A stretch of DNA of 62,424 nt from a virus, in IMG/VR virus record IMGVR_UViG_3300030104_000782, positions 1 to 62,424 of that record; one strand, written 5' to 3'. The notes beneath the pieces were generated by a model. It was given only the letters and a program-made list of their open reading frames with translations. It ran no database searches and was not told where the DNA came from. Both the position numbers and the translations under genes were made by a program. This document shows, one piece after another, positions 1 to 8,836 of this stretch. Each line of letters opens with the position of its first letter. The first letter of the stretch is position 1.

Positions 1-5
1 GCCAT
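1..5 (-). CDS. Start of tail-side structural protein (partial, runs off the left edge)
   Basis: Only the first codons (Met-Ala) are present. The same start, in the same place relative to the decoration gene, is complete at 61275-61682, so this is the left-end copy of that 135-residue virion protein. Confidence 0.55.
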
Positions 6-17
6 TATTTACTCCTA

Positions 18-524
18 TTATGCGTCAGCGAACATAGTTACTAAGGTTCCTGAACCTAAAACTATGCCTTCAACAGCATACTTGGCAGAAGCCATAGCAG
101 TTACTTTTACTATACTGCCAACTAGTCCACCTTTAGTCGTGCCATTCATGGTTATTACATCATTTGATGCACCAGATATAAAAGTTTTACCTGTAGCATC
201 ATTCACACCTGTGTATAAACCACCAACGAATTTATCTGTTCCGTCAGTTAGGATATCCATATCTGTAGCTGCAGTTTCAACCACAAAGAAAAAACTAGCA
301 CCTAAGTTATTAAGCTGATTAGGGTCTTCGTCTTGTCCTGGTGCTGTAGCTACAATACTAGGAAGTGTAAACTTACCATCTGCATCATTACATGTTAAAA
401 TTTTACCTGCGTGTGCAGCAACAGTTAGACTAGTGTCTGCTGTTAAGCTAACAACTGCAGCGTTACCTGCTGAAATAAACCCAGCTAGAGATTTAACTGG
501 ACCTGAAAATGTCGATTTTGCCAT
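18..524 (-). CDS. Capsid decoration or head-stabilising protein (left copy)
   Basis: A 168-residue Ala/Gly/Thr-rich protein without signal or membrane segment, encoded just downstream of the major capsid gene. It is preceded by a strong AAGGAGGAAATT ribosome site. Position and composition suit a decoration or cement protein of an HK97-like capsid; I recognise no named family. It is separated from the capsid gene by a terminator and has its own leader with a conserved stem-loop, so it is probably expressed independently. A second, 91%-identical version lies at 61696-62202. It could instead be a head-tail joining protein. Confidence 0.75.
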   Translation of the reverse strand: MAKSTFSGPVKSLAGFISAGNAAVVSLTADTSLTVAAHAGKILTCNDADGKFTLPSIVATAPGQDEDPNQLNNLGASFFFVVETAATDMDILTDGTDKFVGGLYTGVNDATGKTFISGASNDVITMNGTTKGGLVGSIVKVTAMASAKYAVEGIVLGSGTLVTMFADA

Positions 525-545
525 AATTTCCTCCTTTGGAAATAA

Positions 546-587
546 GTTCTATAGTCTCGGCTCGTCTGCTAGGTCAGTCTATAGAAC
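546..587 (-). promoter_or_regulatory. Leader stem-loop of the decoration gene
   Basis: A perfect 9-bp inverted repeat (GTTCTATAG at 546-554, CTATAGAAC at 579-587) with a 24-nt loop lies between the capsid terminator and the ribosome site of the decoration gene. Both arms are unchanged in the right-end copy (62224-62265) while flanking bases and the loop differ. That pattern suggests a selected RNA element or operator. There is no U-tract, so it is not an intrinsic terminator. Confidence 0.55.
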
Positions 588-624
588 AGTTAATATATCC
601 TAGACTTTTATTCTATACCTATTG

Positions 625-659
625 TCGAAAAAAAGAAAGGGAAGCCGAAGCTTCCCTTT
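625..659 (-). terminator. Intrinsic terminator after the major capsid gene
   Basis: A 10-bp perfect stem (636-645 with 650-659) encloses a loop that reads UUCG in the minus-strand RNA, followed by a run of U (628-634). It follows the capsid stop codon by 20 nt and is conserved in the right-end copy. Confidence 0.9.
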
Positions 660-678
660 ACTCTGTTCAAACGATTAT

Positions 679-1587
679 TTACGCTCCAGGGGATCCGTAA
701 ATACCACGCCAGTCACTAAAACCAAAAGAATATCTTTCTCTTGCTTTGTAACGCATGTTACCAGTTTCGAAGTCGCCTTCCATACCAGTAGACATTGGTG
801 CTCTTACAAAATGTTTTAGTCCGTTAGGTGCATCTGTCTTTATGAAAAACGCATCAGTGTCTGTTAAGAAGTGGTTAACAGTGTAACCTTCAGGGAGCAT
901 TCCCATGTTTCTTAATGCATTGATGTCGTTGTCAGATGTACTAACTCTTCCTGGAGTGTTAAGCAGTCTATCAGCTATAAACTGAAGTGCTGGTGGAATG
1001 ATTAGCTTTCTAGCTTGAACGTTAGTTTTTAAACCACGCTCATCTTTAAATGCAGCGATATCTAACATTGCATTTTCTAGAGAAGTTTCATTCAAGTCAG
1101 CAGCTGTGCTTGGCTCGTTGGATTGATCCCCAGCTGTCAAGGTTGGGTGGTCAGTTGCGAACAACTCTTTACCATCCCCTCCTGGAAAACTCGAGTTAAA
1201 ACCATTATTCAAAACATTCGCAGCTTTCACTTGTTTCGTTTGGCTCATAGATCTAGCCAACGCTTTAGTGTATCTAGCTGAAATGCTGTCATAAAGGTTA
1301 TCTTCTATAGCTTCTTCAGTAAGAGAGAAAGCTAATGCTACAGTCTCGTGTGAGTACCTAGCAGTGAAGGTCTCTTGAGCGTAGTCGTATGTGACTGCTG
1401 CCCCTTCGCCTTTCACTGGTGCTTCACCGAACCCTGATAACATAACTTCTTCCTCAAACGCTCTATCTGAGTTTTCTGTATCGAAAATCTCAGCATGTTC
1501 GTTTTCGTATCTGCTATATTCAAGTCCAAAGAGTGCATTTAATCCAGGCTCTAGTTCTGCCACTAATTGTGCTCTATTAATTGCCAT
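679..1587 (-). CDS. Major capsid protein
   Basis: A 302-residue soluble protein that would form the icosahedral shell. Its position after scaffold and portal, its length, and a mid-protein ELFATDHP segment followed by a C-terminal YSFGFSDWRGIYG segment resemble HK97-fold major head subunits of Mu gpT/P22-like marine podoviruses. The N-terminus is rich in acidic helical residues; no separate protease gene is visible. It starts with ATG after GGAGTAAATA and is followed at once by an intrinsic terminator, giving a discrete 3' end suited to a highly expressed gene. Assignment rests on context and general resemblance. Confidence 0.85.
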   Translation of the reverse strand: MAINRAQLVAELEPGLNALFGLEYSRYENEHAEIFDTENSDRAFEEEVMLSGFGEAPVKGEGAAVTYDYAQETFTARYSHETVALAFSLTEEAIEDNLYDSISARYTKALARSMSQTKQVKAANVLNNGFNSSFPGGDGKELFATDHPTLTAGDQSNEPSTAADLNETSLENAMLDIAAFKDERGLKTNVQARKLIIPPALQFIADRLLNTPGRVSTSDNDINALRNMGMLPEGYTVNHFLTDTDAFFIKTDAPNGLKHFVRAPMSTGMEGDFETGNMRYKARERYSFGFSDWRGIYGSPGA

Positions 1588-1600
1588 CGTTATTTACTCC

Positions 1601-2140
1601 TTATGAATTACCGAACACAGAAGCTGGGAATGTTACATACACTCTAGCATATTGTCCGATTGAGTTAGAAGGTTTGTCGGGAAAACCTACCACTGTCGCA
1701 ATACCACTAGAAGTTGTTGTTGTCACACCTTCTTTTGATCGACCTGTTGATGTATCACCTGCAGTTGTTGAGATAGTGTTTGTTGTACCGATTGATGCTT
1801 GTGTAGGTGTACCAGTTGACTGGGCTTCATACACAATATCAGGGTCGACATAAACAAACGCTTTCGCATTTGCAGAACCTAGCGTAGCAGTATCAGCTGT
1901 CCACATCTTAGAAAAGACGATTTCACCTGAAGTGTTTGTGAATTCTACTCCGTAAAACACACCTAGTGGAGTACCTGTTGCAGTACCCTGTATAACCAAA
2001 CCACTCGAGAGATTGACAACGTCGCCCGAAAAAATCGAAGCATTCGTGCCACTTGCTATCGCAAACTCTGAAGGTCTGATTGTTCCACCAGACATATGAT
2101 ATGCGGGAGTGAATCCATCTGGGTCATTTACATTTGCCAT
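1601..2140 (-). CDS. Virion structural protein next to the capsid gene
   Basis: A 179-residue protein with a Thr/Ser/Gly-rich beta-type composition and no membrane segment, encoded directly upstream of the capsid gene with a 13-nt gap. N-terminal NDPDGFTPAYHMSGG followed by repeated small-residue strands resembles proteins annotated as capsid decoration or head fibre in marine podoviruses. A capsid-surface role is inferred. The run of Thr/Ser around residues 120-145 is low complexity. Confidence 0.7.
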   Translation of the reverse strand: MANVNDPDGFTPAYHMSGGTIRPSEFAIASGTNASIFSGDVVNLSSGLVIQGTATGTPLGVFYGVEFTNTSGEIVFSKMWTADTATLGSANAKAFVYVDPDIVYEAQSTGTPTQASIGTTNTISTTAGDTSTGRSKEGVTTTTSSGIATVVGFPDKPSNSIGQYARVYVTFPASVFGNS

Positions 2141-2184
2141 TGTTATTCACCTTTGTAATATGTTGTTAAAATTCTTAGTTTCAC

Positions 2185-2673
2185 CTAAGATCCTTTTCCG
2201 AAAGTAACTTTAGTGTTCCTATTAGGTTTAACTATAGGCATACGTGGGTCACTTTCTCTCATTAGATCTGTGTCGACAGCACGCATTGCGTCTGCAGTTT
2301 GAGCATCGTAATACTCATTCCGTTGATTTACTGTCTCCTCAGGTACTCTTGCCAGGATCAATCCACCTACTCCGATAACACCAGCATGTACTCCGTCTTG
2401 TATCGTCGGTGCTTCGAAATCTGGAAACTCTTCCGCACGTACAGGTTCAAAACCTTCACGTAGACGTTTAGACATATTAGTCCTATCGTCTTGTCCGAGT
2501 ATAGACTCTCTTATCCAACGATGCTTAAAACCTGGAGGTGCAGGTGGTGCATCTAGTGCAGAGGGTGGTGCCCATGGTGTTGTGCGAGTTGTTTTATCTC
2601 GTGCTTGTGCAGATCGAGGAGATCGATCCGTAGCAACAGATTCGTCTACATTGTTAGTATCTTTTTCTGTCAT
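2185..2673 (-). CDS. Head-region protein of unknown function
   Basis: A 162-residue hydrophilic protein. The first ~50 residues are disordered and Pro/Ala-rich; a central HAGVIGVGGLILARVP stretch is the only hydrophobic part. It lies between scaffold and decoration genes in the late head operon, so it is likely virion-associated or assembly-related. I do not recognise a domain. Confidence 0.6.
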   Translation of the reverse strand: MTEKDTNNVDESVATDRSPRSAQARDKTTRTTPWAPPSALDAPPAPPGFKHRWIRESILGQDDRTNMSKRLREGFEPVRAEEFPDFEAPTIQDGVHAGVIGVGGLILARVPEETVNQRNEYYDAQTADAMRAVDTDLMRESDPRMPIVKPNRNTKVTFGKGS

Positions 2674-2682
2674 TTTTTACTC

Positions 2683-3600
2683 CTATTGTGTTTTAACATA
2701 TTTTGCATACTCTTCAAGAGGCACATTAAGTTTTTTCGCTATAGCTACTTGACTTTGTGTTAGTTTTACAGTTCTACTGCGTGCATTTTTATTTTTAGCT
2801 TGTCTTGTAGGACTCGCTACTCTCTGCACGGGAGAGTCGGAAACTTGTTCTTGATCTTCATTATAGTTACTTATTCCAAATTTGGAAAGCCTGCTATCAA
2901 GTTCCTGATAATACTCATCAGATGCTCCATCATAACCTTCATCCATCAGTTCTCTGTGCACACCAAACGCAGCAAAAGTTAATCCTTGGTCTTGACCAAA
3001 CCAAGTGTTTTTTGCAGCCCACTCTTGTGCTCTAGGATCTGGTTGTGCTTGTGGTTGTTGAGGTTGCTGAGCTATGGCATCAGGTTGTTCTGGTGTATCT
3101 TGTTCTGTAGAATCTGGTGCTTTCTTCCTTTGTTCTGTAACACGACGTAAACTTTCCGCTTCTACAGACAAACGAGACAGTTTTTCATTAGCTTCGATTA
3201 TAGCCTCTGTGTCTCCTCTATCAAAAGCATCTTTATATTCTTGTTTAGCTGCATCTAATTCAGTGTTGATTCTACTATCATACTCAGTGAACATAGCTGT
3301 GTTTGCTGACTGAGCTTTTTTCTTGAGCTCAGCGTTTTCTTGTTGCACTTTTTGTGCCCAAGACACTGCTTCTTCGTTTTGTCTTTCAGATTCTCTAAGT
3401 TTGTAAGTAAGCTTATTGATTCTTTTTTGTACTGAATCACTATACTCTTCTTGTTCAGATTTATCTGGTTCTTGAAGTTGCTCCTCTGCAGCTTCAGTCA
3501 CTTCTAGTGTTTCTTCTTCTTTCTTTTCATCAGCAGGAAGCTCTACTTCTACTGACTCTTCTATGGCAAGATTTTCTTCTTGTTGCATGGTTTCCTCCAT
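2683..3600 (-). CDS. Capsid scaffolding protein
   Basis: A 305-residue highly charged protein: an acidic N-terminal third, a long predicted coiled coil (about 60-160), a Gln/Pro-rich linker (about 175-195), and a basic C-terminus ending near VKLTQSQVAIAKKLNVPLEEY. This build, and its place between portal and capsid genes, is typical of internal scaffolds of P22/T7-like phages, which guide procapsid assembly through a basic C-terminal capsid-binding region. Start could be the first Met or a Met four codons later. No protease domain is present. Confidence 0.8.
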   Translation of the reverse strand: MEETMQQEENLAIEESVEVELPADEKKEEETLEVTEAAEEQLQEPDKSEQEEYSDSVQKRINKLTYKLRESERQNEEAVSWAQKVQQENAELKKKAQSANTAMFTEYDSRINTELDAAKQEYKDAFDRGDTEAIIEANEKLSRLSVEAESLRRVTEQRKKAPDSTEQDTPEQPDAIAQQPQQPQAQPDPRAQEWAAKNTWFGQDQGLTFAAFGVHRELMDEGYDGASDEYYQELDSRLSKFGISNYNEDQEQVSDSPVQRVASPTRQAKNKNARSRTVKLTQSQVAIAKKLNVPLEEYAKYVKTQ

Positions 3601-3608
3601 GTTGGTTA

Positions 3609-4046
3609 TTAATAGTCTACTGCTTCTGGGTCTGGTATTCTAGCTAAAATTTCATCATCGTTCAAAAGACGTAGTTCTCCTCCGTCTATCTTGAACCTAG
3701 CACCAGCGTACCTACCGAAAAGCACCCATTCTCCCTCTTTACACCAAGCACCTTCAGGAAACTTTACAGGATCCTTATATGCATCTGGTCCAAGAGAAAT
3801 AACGTATCCTACTACTGAGGATACAGTGTCTCTTTCTATTGTTTCAGAAACTAATTGTATACCACCATCAGTTACTGCTGATCTTCCTCTAGGTAGTATC
3901 AACACTCTATACCCTGTTGGTTGTGGTAGTATTTCTAATTGTGATGTGACTTCTTCGACTGTTTTGTCTTCTTTTACCTCTTCAGGTGCAGGTGTAGGTG
4001 CCTTATCAAAGTTCATTACTACATCTGGTACAACTTCTTTAGTCAT
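3609..4046 (-). CDS. GroES-like co-chaperonin
   Basis: A 145-residue protein whose residues ~38-140 follow the Cpn10 pattern: a first strand GYRVLILPRGR, a mobile-loop region with DGGIQLVSET, a V-x-G-x-V strand, EGEWVLFGRYAGARFKIDG matching the bacterial GD-x-VLF-x-KYAGTE motif, and a final DDEILARI. The first ~37 residues are an added acidic tail. Family knowledge: phage co-chaperonins such as T4 gp31 replace GroES on host GroEL to fold the capsid protein. Position between scaffold and portal genes supports a capsid-folding role. The mobile loop (around residues 55-65) is divergent. Confidence 0.85.
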   Translation of the reverse strand: MTKEVVPDVVMNFDKAPTPAPEEVKEDKTVEEVTSQLEILPQPTGYRVLILPRGRSAVTDGGIQLVSETIERDTVSSVVGYVISLGPDAYKDPVKFPEGAWCKEGEWVLFGRYAGARFKIDGGELRLLNDDEILARIPDPEAVDY

Positions 4047-4239
4047 CTATTTCTTTCTCCATTGTTTTTTGCAGGTCAATTATCTCTTGTTCGGCAGAGC
4101 GAAGACCTGATATCTCTCCGACGACGCGTTGGTATTGCTCGAAACTAGCAACACCTCCTGATGCGAGTGTAACTTCTAAACTGGCACGACGTTCTCTGTA
4201 CCTTTTTAGTAGATGCTCGACAACTTTTATATAATCCAC
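4039..4239 (-). CDS. Small coiled-coil protein
   Basis: A 66-residue mostly helical charged protein (RYRERRASLEVTLASGG, then SGLRSAEQEIIDLQKTME). It overlaps the start of the co-chaperonin gene by 8 nt and the preceding stop by 1 nt, so it is translationally coupled. Similar short coiled-coil proteins are common beside portal genes in marine podoviruses; function unknown. Confidence 0.65.
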   Translation of the reverse strand: MDYIKVVEHLLKRYRERRASLEVTLASGGVASFEQYQRVVGEISGLRSAEQEIIDLQKTMEKEIDD

Positions 4240-4478
4240 TAATCAGTGCTATGAAAATTTAAACCTTTGGTTGCAGCACCTGTTCCTCTAGTTTTTACTA
4301 TTCTCTTTTCAGAATGTAGACCACCAGTTCCATACTCTTCATATCGACCGCCATCTTTCATTCCTTTTTTGCTCCTAAGTTTAGCAAAATCTTCTCCTTC
4401 TAACACTTTAGGATCGCCAGCCATTGCCGCAATCTTTTTCTGTTTAGGGGAATATTGTTCTGATTTACCTTTTGGCAT
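4239..4478 (-). CDS. Small basic head-region protein
   Basis: A 79-residue basic protein starting MPKGKSEQYSPKQKKIA, with KKGMKDGGRYEEYGTGG in the middle. It has a good ribosome site (AGGAGTAAAGT) and lies in the tightly packed block between portal and co-chaperonin genes. Possibly a DNA-associated minor virion protein; function unknown. Confidence 0.6.
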   Translation of the reverse strand: MPKGKSEQYSPKQKKIAAMAGDPKVLEGEDFAKLRSKKGMKDGGRYEEYGTGGLHSEKRIVKTRGTGAATKGLNFHSTD

Positions 4479-4487
4479 ACTTTACTC

Positions 4488-4856
4488 CTATCTAAGTTTT
4501 GTTGGTTTTCTACGTGCATTATTGACTGCGCCACAACCTCTACTCTGTACAGACATACCACCGTCAGCCATTTTAAACATTGTTCCTCCTGGCATTCCGT
4601 TCTTCATTCCACCGTCAGCCATTTTGTACATGCCACCGTCAGCCATTTTATACATGCCACCACCAGCCATTTTGTACATGCCACCATCAGCTTTCTTCGC
4701 AGTTTTGGCTGCTGCTTCAAAATCAGCTGCACTAGGTGCTCCTTTAGCACCTTTCTTTCTCATTTTTTCGCCACGTTTTCTTTTTTGATTAATGTTGTAG
4801 TAGAGACCTTTTTTAGCAGTTCTACCATCTTTTGTTTTATGTGTTGCTTTAGCCAT
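4488..4856 (-). CDS. Gly-Met repeat protein of the head operon
   Basis: A 122-residue protein with a basic N-terminus (Lys-rich, about 1-45) followed by five imperfect copies of a MADGGMYK-like octapeptide (about 57-100) and a basic tail. The repeats are visible at DNA level as a ~24-30 nt tandem around 4555-4685. It overlaps the portal start by 1 nt. Such basic KMADGG proteins recur in marine phages beside the portal, but I know of no experimental role. Confidence 0.65.
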   Translation of the reverse strand: MAKATHKTKDGRTAKKGLYYNINQKRKRGEKMRKKGAKGAPSAADFEAAAKTAKKADGGMYKMAGGGMYKMADGGMYKMADGGMKNGMPGGTMFKMADGGMSVQSRGCGAVNNARRKPTKLR

Positions 4857-7279
4857 TATTCGCTATCCTCCTCTGCGTCTTTAACTTGTTTCAATATTTC
4901 ACTATAAGATTTCTGTGACTTGAGCTCAGCTTCCATTGCATCTTTCTCACGTGAAGCTGCAATTCTCTGTTGAGCAATGTCTTCATTCTTATCTGCCTTC
5001 GCTAAAGCAGTTTGTGAATCTATCTCTGCTTTAGTAAGTTCGGTTTGAGCACGTAGTTGATCAGCTTGTGCTTTTCTTTGTATCTCCATGCCTTGTAGTT
5101 CTAGCTGTTTATTAGCTAGATCTATCTCAGGTTGCTGTTGAGCAATCTGTTGTGCTTGCATAAGTGCTTGTTCTTGTCCTGTAATCTGCTGAGTTGCTTC
5201 TGCTGCCAGCATAGCGATTTGATTCTGTACTTCCATAGGTACAGGTTGTCCCTCAGGAGGTAACTGTATGCCTTGTTCAGCTAACAACTGTTGCACCTGT
5301 AATCTGTACTTCATAGCTTGATGCTCTTGTATGTGTGCCTGCAATGCTTGCACTGCAGCAGGATTCTGTTGCACCATAGGGTTTTGCATGAACGCCATGT
5401 GTGCAGCTATGTGTGCATCATGGTTCTGTTCCATAAATGCTTTCAACGGCATACCCATAAGTGCATCTTGGTTTTCTTGCACAGGGTCTTTAGGAAACAT
5501 GTCTTCTGGTGGTTCTAGTATCTCGTCTATGTTTTGTACACCTAATGCACTGTACATTTTAAAATATGCTTCTCTAAGATTGTGTAGTTGAGGTGCACTT
5601 TGTGCTAACTGTAGTTGTGTTTGTGCTAGAACTACACGCTGACTCATACTAAATATGTTAGGGTCGCTTACAGGTAAGACATCTACTTGCCCATCGAAAT
5701 CCTTAGCGTAAATTGTACGTGAGCCACCCACTACATCGTATGGATATTCTGGTGGTAACGACTCAGCGAAAACTCTAGCTAAAAGTTTGAACTCAGTTTT
5801 TTGTGCATAATGTAGACGTTTATGTATCGCCGACATTATTTTACTACCACGCTCTAGCATAGCGATAGTTGTACCAACAGGTGCTTCTTGTCCCATGTCA
5901 CCTATCTTCATATCAGCTATGTTTGCAAATCTTTGACCACTTTCTACTATTACACCCAATAGTTGTGCTAACACACCACTAGGTTCTTTGTATGGCAATG
6001 GCATAAGTGCGTCTCGTATAGTACCTCCTGGCACATCTACATCTCGCCATTCTCCTGGCTCTATAGGAGTATCATCATCCCTGATTCGCATTCCTCTAGC
6101 TTTAAAACCAGCAGGCAAGTTACTAAGTGTTCCTGCATCTACGAGTTGTCTAAGTAATGAAGTCGCTGATTTACTAAGACCACCTATCATGTGTATTAGA
6201 CCGAAGCCATAAAAACCTAGTCCTGGCAGAAACTTGTAGTGTACAAAATATTCTATCTTTCTTTTTAGAGGATCATCAGGTGAAAAGTTCCTGCGGATAG
6301 CTAATACTTGATTGCTCTCTTTTATCATCGTTACAATGTACGGGAGGGCTATACCTGTTTCCTCACCGTTTTCTGTATCTTCGAATCCTTCTAAGTCTAA
6401 GTCAACATGCATCTCCAGTACTGTGTATGTTTCTGAGTCTACTGGTTTACTGACACCAGTTATTTCATCTATCTTACTTTTGACACTTGAGTACTCATCT
6501 TCGTAAGGTTCTCCTATTTCTACATCTCGGTACAAACCTGCTTGTTGCATTTTACGGATTTGGTTCTCCGTCATCTGTATTACATGTGTCGCTCTAGGGC
6601 AATCAAGTAAGTCTGTCGTCGAATACGAGACAATGAAGTCCTCAGCCATTATAAAATTACTGACTGCTCTAGCTTTTGATGGATCGTAAAAAACTTTTTT
6701 GAAAGCAGAACCAGACAAGGGTAGATAAAACAACAGCTGGTCTAGTTCAGGATCGTACTCTTCCATGTTGTAAGTTATCTGATAGTTCATAAACTCTTTG
6801 ACTCTTTGTGATTGCTGTTCTTTTGCAGCATCTACGTTACCTAGAACTTGTGTTTTAACAGGTCCATCAGCAGGCAACAGTTCTTTGTATGCTTGTGCTT
6901 GGAACTGTGCTACAGACTCTGATAATAGTGGGTGGTGTACACCACTGGCTCCTGGAAAAGGTTCAGTTCTATCTTCAGTTTTTATCCCTAGTAAATCTAG
7001 TCCTTTCGTAAATGTGTCTAACCATTCTTTTCTTGACTCTTCGTCTTCGTCAAAGTCTGTACACAAATCCATACTAAGTGCACGAAGGTCGTCTTCATTT
7101 ATAACTTCCGCTAAATTAGAATTAAAATCTTCTATAGGATCTGGTACTATGGCGATATTAGATTCTTCTTCGCCTTCGATAAGTATGTTTTCAGGTAAGA
7201 CTGGCTCTTCTTCTTCGGGCAGTTCTATCTCTAGTTCTTCGGCAGAAACTGGTGACAATGTTGATTTTTCTACAGCCAT
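4856..7279 (-). CDS. Portal protein
   Basis: An 807-residue protein forming the dodecameric ring through which DNA enters the capsid. It sits between large terminase and the scaffold/capsid genes. The N-terminal ~60 residues are acidic; the body contains the PFPGASGVHHPLLSESV segment seen in P22-like and marine podovirus portals; the last ~200 residues are Gln/Ala-rich helix and coiled coil, as in the long portal barrel of podoviruses. Length fits this group (about 700-800). No frameshift is seen. Confidence 0.85.
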   Translation of the reverse strand: MAVEKSTLSPVSAEELEIELPEEEEPVLPENILIEGEEESNIAIVPDPIEDFNSNLAEVINEDDLRALSMDLCTDFDEDEESRKEWLDTFTKGLDLLGIKTEDRTEPFPGASGVHHPLLSESVAQFQAQAYKELLPADGPVKTQVLGNVDAAKEQQSQRVKEFMNYQITYNMEEYDPELDQLLFYLPLSGSAFKKVFYDPSKARAVSNFIMAEDFIVSYSTTDLLDCPRATHVIQMTENQIRKMQQAGLYRDVEIGEPYEDEYSSVKSKIDEITGVSKPVDSETYTVLEMHVDLDLEGFEDTENGEETGIALPYIVTMIKESNQVLAIRRNFSPDDPLKRKIEYFVHYKFLPGLGFYGFGLIHMIGGLSKSATSLLRQLVDAGTLSNLPAGFKARGMRIRDDDTPIEPGEWRDVDVPGGTIRDALMPLPYKEPSGVLAQLLGVIVESGQRFANIADMKIGDMGQEAPVGTTIAMLERGSKIMSAIHKRLHYAQKTEFKLLARVFAESLPPEYPYDVVGGSRTIYAKDFDGQVDVLPVSDPNIFSMSQRVVLAQTQLQLAQSAPQLHNLREAYFKMYSALGVQNIDEILEPPEDMFPKDPVQENQDALMGMPLKAFMEQNHDAHIAAHMAFMQNPMVQQNPAAVQALQAHIQEHQAMKYRLQVQQLLAEQGIQLPPEGQPVPMEVQNQIAMLAAEATQQITGQEQALMQAQQIAQQQPEIDLANKQLELQGMEIQRKAQADQLRAQTELTKAEIDSQTALAKADKNEDIAQQRIAASREKDAMEAELKSQKSYSEILKQVKDAEEDSE

Positions 7280-7327
7280 ATTACTCTTGTCGACGATTAA
7301 TGATTTGAATCATACTTTAAAAAGTGC

Positions 7328-8836
7328 TCAATAGTAAACTCGTTTCCTTCGATACACAGGTTCCTCTTCGTAGTCTGTGTCTAGTTTTACGAAACCACCT
7401 TGCCTAAATCTCATCAATGCTTGTGTTGTGCTATCAACTAAATCGTCGTGTTCTCCGTAAGGAAAGTCCGACACTTCGTCCATCAACTGTTCTGCCCAGT
7501 TAGTTTCTGGCACCCACACGTACCCACCACTGAACAACGGAGTACAAGAGTTAAGTCTCGCAACTTTGTCTTGTCCTCGGCTCGGTGTAAAGTTTTGTAC
7601 AGGTATGCCAAGAGCACGGAGTTCTTGTGTCAATGGCATACCAGATGCTTTACCTTCTATAATCACGGACTCAGGTTCCCATGTTTTGTATTGTTCTAGA
7701 GCTTTTTCCTTTAGTTCAGGGAAAGAGAGCCTTGCTCGCACTGAGTCAAGTAGCACTATATGTGCTTCATTGCCTGCATAATTTTCTTCACCAATAGTTC
7801 CCTCAGGATAAAAGACTCCCCATGTAGTGATAGCTGAGTAGTCTGCTCTTTCACTTTTCAAGAAAGCCGTGTCGTAAGATTGAATGATATAGTCAACATG
7901 TGGCGGATGATCTCTATCCCAGATCTTGAACCAATCTCTACTTATAATCGACGCACCTTCCCCAGTAGGATTCTGCATATATTCTGCTGCCCACTTCGAA
8001 GGTGAGATCGATGCTTTTATTTTTTCTAACTCAGGTTTTGGCCAATAGTCTGGCCAGAGAGATTTACCTGACGGCAGGATAGCAGGCAGTTCAATAATCT
8101 CCCACTGGTCAGCTTCATCTGATTCCATCATCTTTTTTACAACACGACCAGTCAAATCTTTTTTAGACCAACGTGTCATAACCATTACGATGGCACCTCC
8201 TGGCTGTAATCTTTGTCTTGGTCCAGTCATGTACCATTCATAAGCATCGTCAAGAGCATTTGCACTCATGGCATCTTGTTCTGAGTGTGGGTCGTCAATA
8301 ATAAATAAGTCCGCACCCCTACCAGCTAGTGCACCACCGACACCTGACGCGAAGTATTCGCCGTTCAGCTTTCCGTCAACAGTTCTTGTTTCCCATCTTC
8401 CTGCTGCTTTACTCTCAGGGTTGAGCTCAACGTTCGGGAATATTTCTCTATATTGCTTTGTGTCTATCAGGTCACGAATCTTTCTACCAAAACGAACAGC
8501 CAAGTCTGCCGTGTGCGTTGCCTGTATAATCTTGAGTCCTGGGTTTTTACCGACAAGATATGCTGGGAACATGTAGGAGGCAAACTCCGACTTAGTGTGA
8601 CGTGGTGGCATATTAACGATCAGCCTTTTTAGTTCGCCCGAAGCTATTCTATCAAAGGCTCTTGCCATTATGCGATGATGCTCACCTTCTATGAAGTCTG
8701 ACCACATGGCTTTTACAAATGGAAGAAAGTTTGTCTGTATTGTTTCCTTTTTCTGGAGCTCCGCCAATCGTTCCGATAGTTCGAGGTGTTCGACCAGTAA
8801 CTCTTGGGGAATATGCTCTAGTTCTTTATCTTTCAT
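7328..8836 (-). CDS. terL: Terminase large subunit
   Basis: A 502-residue packaging motor. The ATPase half carries a Walker A-like MPPRHTKSE (about 76-84), Walker B DLFIIDDPHSE (about 174) and a coupling MTRWSKKD segment (about 222). The RNase H-like nuclease half has YDTAFLKSERADYSA (first Asp), IIEGKASGMPL (second acidic residue) and GEHDDLVDSTTQA (last Asp pair), so all key residues are present. No ribosome site is obvious upstream; a short ORF overlapping its start may couple translation. Confidence 0.93.
   Translation of the reverse strand: MKDKELEHIPQELLVEHLELSERLAELQKKETIQTNFLPFVKAMWSDFIEGEHHRIMARAFDRIASGELKRLIVNMPPRHTKSEFASYMFPAYLVGKNPGLKIIQATHTADLAVRFGRKIRDLIDTKQYREIFPNVELNPESKAAGRWETRTVDGKLNGEYFASGVGGALAGRGADLFIIDDPHSEQDAMSANALDDAYEWYMTGPRQRLQPGGAIVMVMTRWSKKDLTGRVVKKMMESDEADQWEIIELPAILPSGKSLWPDYWPKPELEKIKASISPSKWAAEYMQNPTGEGASIISRDWFKIWDRDHPPHVDYIIQSYDTAFLKSERADYSAITTWGVFYPEGTIGEENYAGNEAHIVLLDSVRARLSFPELKEKALEQYKTWEPESVIIEGKASGMPLTQELRALGIPVQNFTPSRGQDKVARLNSCTPLFSGGYVWVPETNWAEQLMDEVSDFPYGEHDDLVDSTTQALMRFRQGGFVKLDTDYEEEPVYRRKRVYY

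Larger units (their letters stand above)
1..745. repeat. Left copy of divergent terminal redundancy
   Basis: This end matches 61678-62424: the start of the next tail-side gene, a whole decoration-protein gene, its leader stem-loop, the terminator and the capsid C-terminus occur in the same order in both. The copies are not identical: the encoded 168-residue proteins differ at 15 positions, and the spacer carries small indels. Genome unit length is therefore about 61.68 kb. I infer circular permutation or a circular assembly closed across two variants, not a functional gene duplication. Confidence 0.85.

Noticed and set aside
4267-4788. Plus-strand ORF opposite the small head genes
   Set aside because: Pro/Ser-rich antisense of the Gly-Met repeat gene; no ribosome site and no support from context.
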